9,172 bases of DNA from the NCBI GenBank assembly GCA_017938785.1, contig JAGBAU010000101.1, positions 1 to 9,172 of the forward strand, given 5' to 3'. Shown here one piece after another: positions 6,248-9,172 of the stretch; the stretch's first letter is position 1; the number at the start of each line of letters is the position of its first letter. Source of the stretch: Clostridia bacterium. Lineage in GTDB: Bacteria; Bacillota_A; Clostridia; Christensenellales; Aristaeellaceae. The notes beneath the pieces are model-generated. The model ran no database searches, had not been told where the DNA came from, and saw only the letters and a program-made list of their open reading frames with translations. The translations under genes and the position numbers were made by a program.

Positions 6248-6280
6248 AAAAAAAGACCGGACAAAATGTCCGGTCTTTTT
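6248..6280 (-). terminator. Intrinsic terminator of the flavin reductase gene
   Basis: GACCGGACA (6255-6263) pairs with TGTCCGGTC (6267-6275) across a 3-base loop, extended by A/T tracts. On the - strand seven Ts (6254-6248) follow the stem. It starts 5 bases after the flavin reductase stop. The T-run directly touches the -35 box of the sigG promoter, which insulates sigG from vegetative read-through. Confidence 0.9.
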
Positions 6281-6285
6281 ATATG

Positions 6286-6795
6286 TCAGTCTTCATCCGT
6301 GGTGTAGCAGCGCAGGATTTCACCGAAGAACATGGTGTGGAAATCGCCGGGGGCGTAGATGCCGTTCACCAGTTCCGGGTCCATGCGGTCGGGGGTCATA
6401 TCCTGGGTGAGCAGGGTGCGGCACTCAAAGTGCAGGCCGCATTCCTTCACGATGGGCGCATCCACTGCCTGAGCAGGAACGGCGGTGATGCCGTGGCCAT
6501 CGAACTTGTCATAGTCCCGGCCGGATTTGGTGCCGGCGAAGATGAGCTCCTTCTTGAGATCGTTCTTCGTGGGTACGCTTACGGTGAAACAGCCGGCTTT
6601 CTTGATCATTTCAAAGGTGTGCCTCTGGGGACGACCCAGTGCGGTGAACACGGGCTTTCTCCACATATAGCCGATGCTGGCCCAGCCGATGGTCATGGTG
6701 TTGGGCTTTTCACCGCCTACGGTGAGGAATACGCCGTTGCCGGCGAGCTTTTCATTGGTGATGCGCAGGGCGTCCAGGTAATTGATTTCCTTCAT
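6286..6795 (-). CDS. Flavin reductase-like FMN-binding protein (flavoredoxin type)
   Basis: A 169-residue cytoplasmic protein of the flavin reductase-like (split beta-barrel FMN-binding) family. These proteins bind FMN, usually as dimers, and act as flavin reductases or electron carriers (flavoredoxins). The FMN-site pattern is clear: NTMTIGWASIGYMWRKPVF (32-50), GRPQRHT (54-60) facing the phosphate, GCFTVSVP (68-75), and GTKSGRDYDKF (88-98), the family's SGR-x-x-DK motif. The start is ATG at 6793-6795 because GGAGGTG lies 6 bases upstream. A GTG 9 bases earlier overlaps that site and is unlikely. The electron donor and partner are unknown. It follows the DUF1846 gene with a terminator hairpin between them and no clear promoter of its own, so expression may rely on read-through. 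Confidence 0.88.
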   Translation of the reverse strand: MKEINYLDALRITNEKLAGNGVFLTVGGEKPNTMTIGWASIGYMWRKPVFTALGRPQRHTFEMIKKAGCFTVSVPTKNDLKKELIFAGTKSGRDYDKFDGHGITAVPAQAVDAPIVKECGLHFECRTLLTQDMTPDRMDPELVNGIYAPGDFHTMFFGEILRCYTTDED

Positions 6796-6822
6796 GAGAT
6801 GCACCTCCGTGTGGTTTTATGC

Positions 6823-6848
6823 AAAAGGGCCGGTGAAAAGACCGGCCC
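6823..6848 (-). terminator. Intrinsic terminator after the DUF1846 gene
   Basis: GGGCCGGT (6848-6841 on the - strand) pairs with ACCGGCCC (6834-6827), an 8-bp GC-rich stem with a 6-base loop, followed by TTTT (6826-6823). The T-run is short, so partial read-through into the flavin reductase gene is likely. Confidence 0.82.
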
Positions 6849-6854
6849 GAAGAA

Positions 6855-8339
6855 TCATTTATGGTAGAGCTTGTTGCTCTGGTAGGTGGGATCGCAGGTG
6901 ATGTTCATGCCCAGGTGCTTGAAGGTATCCTCATCCACATGGGACAGGATGACCGTGGAGTGCACTTCGCAGCCGGACAGGCGCTCCAGCTGGTCGAAGG
7001 CAGCCTTGGCGTTCTTGTCGGTGGCGGCGCAGATGGCCAGGGCGATGAGTACCTCGTTGGTGTGCAGGCGCGGGTTGCGGCTGCCCAGGTGGTTCACCTT
7101 CAGGTCCTGGATGGGTTCGATGACCTCCGGTGCGATGAGCTTCAGCTCATCCGGAACGCCGGCCAGCTCCTTCAGGGCGTTGAGCAGTGCGGCGGCGCTG
7201 CAGCCCAGCAGGGCGCTGGTCTTGCCGGTGACCACGCGGCCGTCGGGCAGCTCGATGGCGGTGCCGGGCTCGTCGGTGGCCTCGGCTACGCGGCGGGCGG
7301 GAAGTACCGTGGTGCGCATTTCGGGAGTGATGCCCAGGTTCTGCATCAGAAGTTCCTGGGTCTGAACCTCAGAGCCTTCGGTGTTGCCCTGACGCAGGGA
7401 ACAGGCGGATTTGAAGTAGCGGCGGATGATTTCGTTCTTGGATGCTTCACAGCAGGCTTCATCATCCACGATGGCGTTGCCCACCATGTTTACGCCCATG
7501 TCCGTGGGGCTCTTGTAGGGGCATTCACCGTAGATGCGCTCGAACATGGCCTTGAGCACCGGGAAGATTTCGATGTCTCGGTTGTAGTTGACCGCCTTGA
7601 CGTCATAGGCTTCCAGGTGGAAGGGGTCGATCATGTTCACATCGTTCAGGTCGGCGGTGGCAGCTTCGTAAGCCAGGTTTACCGGATGCTTGAGGGGCAG
7701 GTTCCAAACCGGGAAGGTTTCGAACTTTGCGTAGCCCGCCTTCACGCCGTGCTTGTGCTCATGGTAGAGCTGGCTCAGGCACGTGGACATCTTGCCGCTG
7801 CCGGGACCGGGAGCGGTGACCACCACCAGGGAACGGCTGGTCTGGATGTAATCGTTGCGACCAAAGCCCTCATCGCTGACGATGTGATGAATGTTGGACG
7901 GATAATCCTTGATGTGCCACTGGCGGTACACTGCCAGGCCCAGCTTCTTCATCTTTGCTTCAAAGATCTCGGCAGAGGGCTGGCCGCTGTACTGGGTGAG
8001 GCAGATGCTGCCCACATACAGGCCGAAATCGCGGAAGATATCCACCAGGCGCACAACTTCCACATCGTAGGTGATGTTCAGGTCGCCGCGCTTTTTGTTT
8101 TTCTCAATGTCGTTGGCATTGATGGCGATGACGATCTCCGCCTGGTCCTTCAGTTCCATGAGCATGCGTATCTTGTTGTCGGGTTCAAAGCCGGGCAGCA
8201 CGCGTGCGGCATGGTAATCGTCAAAGAGCTTGCCGCCGAATTCCAGATAGAGCTTGCCGCCGAACTGGGCGATGCGCTCGCGGATGTGCTGGGACTGCAG
8301 CTGAATATATTTCTTAGAGTCAAAACCGATCTTGGACAT
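6855..8339 (-). CDS. UPF0371 / DUF1846 family protein
   Basis: A 494-residue protein matching the uncharacterised UPF0371 (DUF1846) family in length and in its N-terminus [20 protein letters not shown]. It is soluble, with no signal peptide or membrane segment. [20 protein letters not shown] (171-190) looks like a P-loop: a hydrophobic strand followed by GPGSGKMS, with Lys183 and Ser185. A mononucleotide-binding site is therefore likely. Other striking stretches are [16 protein letters not shown] (139-154) and [20 protein letters not shown] (275-294), rich in polar residues that could form an active site. The family's biochemical role is not known to me. Start: ATG at 8337-8339 with GGAGG 7 bases upstream; a GTG start 36 bases earlier lacks a site. 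Its leader is unusually structured (8351-8449). Confidence 0.92.
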   Translation of the reverse strand: MSKIGFDSKKYIQLQSQHIRERIAQFGGKLYLEFGGKLFDDYHAARVLPGFEPDNKIRMLMELKDQAEIVIAINANDIEKNKKRGDLNITYDVEVVRLVDIFRDFGLYVGSICLTQYSGQPSAEIFEAKMKKLGLAVYRQWHIKDYPSNIHHIVSDEGFGRNDYIQTSRSLVVVTAPGPGSGKMSTCLSQLYHEHKHGVKAGYAKFETFPVWNLPLKHPVNLAYEAATADLNDVNMIDPFHLEAYDVKAVNYNRDIEIFPVLKAMFERIYGECPYKSPTDMGVNMVGNAIVDDEACCEASKNEIIRRYFKSACSLRQGNTEGSEVQTQELLMQNLGITPEMRTTVLPARRVAEATDEPGTAIELPDGRVVTGKTSALLGCSAAALLNALKELAGVPDELKLIAPEVIEPIQDLKVNHLGSRNPRLHTNEVLIALAICAATDKNAKAAFDQLERLSGCEVHSTVILSHVDEDTFKHLGMNITCDPTYQSNKLYHK

Positions 8340-8350
8340 GTTTATCCTCC

Positions 8351-8430
8351 GTGATATACATAGTGGGAAAAACACGAACGGACACCCGGTTCAGGGTGCC
8401 CGTTTTCTTGTGCCCTTACCACTATATCAC
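8351..8430. repeat. Interrupted inverted repeat bracketing the leader hairpin
   Basis: On the - strand GTGATATAGTGG (8430-8419) can pair with CCACTATGTATATCAC (8366-8351): 7 bp, a 4-base bulge (GTAT), then 5 bp. The left arm contains the -10 box of the promoter at 8421-8449, and the right arm ends one base before the ribosome binding site GGAGG. It could be an operator (DNA level) or a closing stem in read-through RNA from asd. Confidence 0.55.
8368..8404 (-). terminator. Terminator-like hairpin in the DUF1846 leader
   Basis: On the - strand AACGGGCACCC (8404-8394) pairs with GGGTGTCCGTT (8387-8377). This 11-bp stem has one G.U pair and a 6-base loop; five Ts (8372-8368) follow after CGTG. 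The wobble exists only in the leftward transcript; on the other strand it is an A.C mismatch, so leftward use is favoured. It ends the asd transcript, attenuates the DUF1846 transcript, or both. Confidence 0.65.
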
Positions 8431-8449
8431 ATTTTCTAATCCGTGGCAA
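8421..8449 (-). promoter_or_regulatory. SigmaA-type promoter of the DUF1846 gene
   Basis: Read leftward, TTGCCA (8444-8449) and TATAGT (8421-8426) are separated by 17 bp. Transcription should start near 8414, giving a leader of about 75 bases that contains the terminator-like hairpin and ends in GGAGG. Confidence 0.7.
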
Positions 8450-8490
8450 GATGGCGGGATGTAAAATCGGATTGGGAAATTTGCACAGAC

Positions 8491-9172
8491 TTACTTGGCC
8501 AGCAGCTCCGCAATTTGCACGCAGTTGGTGGCTGCGCCCTTGCGCACCTGGTCGCCGCAGCACCAGAGGGTGAGGCCGTGCGCATCATCAATCAGGTCGC
8601 GGCGGATGCGGCCCACGTACACCAGATCCTGGTCGGTGGTATCCAGGGGAGTGGGATAGTTGCGGCCGTTCAGATCCTCGATCAGTACGCAGCCCGGAGC
8701 TGCCTTCACGGCGGCGCGGGCCTCTTCCACGGTCATGGGATCCTTAGTGACCAGCTGAACGGAGATGGAGTGGGAACGCATTACGGGCACGCGCACGCAG
8801 GTGCAGCTGACCTTCAAATCCGGCAGGTGCATGATCTTGCGGCCTTCGTTCTGCATCTTCATCTCTTCGGTGGTGTAGCCGTTTTCCAGTTCGCTGCCGA
8901 TCTGGGGGATAACGTTGGAAAGAATCTGGCAGGGGAAGGCCTTGGGTGCGGGCTTTTCATCTGCATTGTAGGCAGAAATCTGATCTTCCAGCTCCTGCAT
9001 GCCGGCAACACCTGCGCCGGATACGGCCTGATAGGTGCAGGCGACCATGGTTTCAATTTCGGTCACCTTGCGGATGCCGCCCAGGGCCACCATGGTGATG
9101 ATGGTGGAGCAGTTGGGATTGGCGATGATGCCGTTGTGCTTCAGGGCGTCCTCAGGGTTGATCTCCGGAACC
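8491..9172 (-). CDS. asd: Aspartate-semialdehyde dehydrogenase, C-terminal two thirds (cut by window edge)
   Basis: The enzyme reduces aspartyl-phosphate to aspartate semialdehyde with NADPH, the branch step towards lysine/diaminopimelate, threonine and methionine. The frame is open from the right edge to TAA at 8491-8493, giving 227 residues; about 110 N-terminal residues, including most of the NADP domain, are outside. The first visible residues are VPEINPEDALKHNGIIANPNCST, with the catalytic Cys in NPNCST (codon 9109-9111). YQAVSGAGVAGM follows at the expected distance, then RVPVMRSHS with the catalytic His (codon 8770-8772), and the C-terminal GDQVRKGAATN that completes the cofactor site. 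No lysC, dapA or dapB lies downstream. The apparent Met start at 9093 is internal and not the true start. Confidence 0.96.
   Translation of the reverse strand, partial: VPEINPEDALKHNGIIANPNCSTIITMVALGGIRKVTEIETMVACTYQAVSGAGVAGMQELEDQISAYNADEKPAPKAFPCQILSNVIPQIGSELENGYTTEEMKMQNEGRKIMHLPDLKVSCTCVRVPVMRSHSISVQLVTKDPMTVEEARAAVKAAPGCVLIEDLNGRNYPTPLDTTDQDLVYVGRIRRDLIDDAHGLTLWCCGDQVRKGAATNCVQIAELLAK

Noticed and set aside
5316..6410. 364-codon + strand frame across sigG
   Set aside because: It starts inside the foldase gene, crosses two terminators, and is antisense to an unmistakable SigG.
6796..6826. CATAAA near 6815 as a -10 box for the flavin reductase gene
   Set aside because: No -35 box at a suitable distance; the site lies directly behind the terminator, so read-through explains expression as well.
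6861..8354. Open frame of 497 codons on the + strand opposite the DUF1846 gene
   Set aside because: Shadow frame: composition is typical of antisense translation, no ribosome binding site or promoter is visible, and the - strand protein matches a known family over its full length.
8323..8361. Short upstream frame (ATG at 8361, about 13 codons) overlapping the DUF1846 start
   Set aside because: No ribosome binding site; it contains the GGAGG of the main gene and has no regulatory codon pattern, so a leader peptide cannot be supported.
8340..8375. GTG start adding 12 residues to the DUF1846 protein
   Set aside because: No ribosome binding site precedes it, it lies in the leader hairpin region, and the ATG at 8339 has a well-placed GGAGG.

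Overview
The window looks like a chromosomal segment of a GC-rich, endospore-forming Firmicute, probably Clostridia. The evidence is a clear forespore sigma factor gene (sigG), a PrsA/SurA-type foldase lipoprotein, a KtrAB potassium transporter, a UPF0371/DUF1846 protein, strong AGGAGG-type ribosome binding sites and compact hairpin-plus-T terminators. No species can be named from the sequence alone. I saw no tRNA, rRNA, CRISPR array, insertion sequence or phage gene. Long antisense frames are mirror images of real genes.

Left part (1-5385). A truncated HAD-type hydrolase gene runs leftward off the edge. It shares a 140-bp divergent promoter region with a rightward gene group: a PfkB-family sugar-phosphate kinase, ktrB, ktrA, an unrecognised 177-aa protein, and a parvulin-type foldase lipoprotein. 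The kinase and ktrB overlap by one base (TGATG), and ktrA follows at a 12-base gap, so a sugar kinase and a K+ uptake system are probably co-expressed. The foldase has its own promoter, whose -10 box contains the stop codon of the gene before it.

Middle (5386-6285). A perfect bidirectional terminator separates the foldase from the convergent sigG. sigG stands alone, without the usual upstream spoIIGA-sigE. It has a near-textbook sigmaF promoter (GTATA, 15 bp, GGCAATACTT), so the sigmaF-to-sigmaG forespore cascade can be read directly from the DNA.

Right part (6286-9172). All genes run leftward: asd (aspartate-semialdehyde dehydrogenase, cut by the right edge), the UPF0371/DUF1846 gene, and a flavoredoxin-like flavin reductase. 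Terminator hairpins follow the last two. The leader of the DUF1846 gene is the most structured non-coding stretch: a vegetative promoter, a terminator-like hairpin with a T-run between promoter and start codon, and an inverted repeat that brackets the hairpin and overlaps the -10 box. I found no clearly undescribed multi-gene system. The best leads are this leader, the sigG arrangement, the kinase-Ktr operon, the insertion in the parvulin domain, and the 177-aa orphan.
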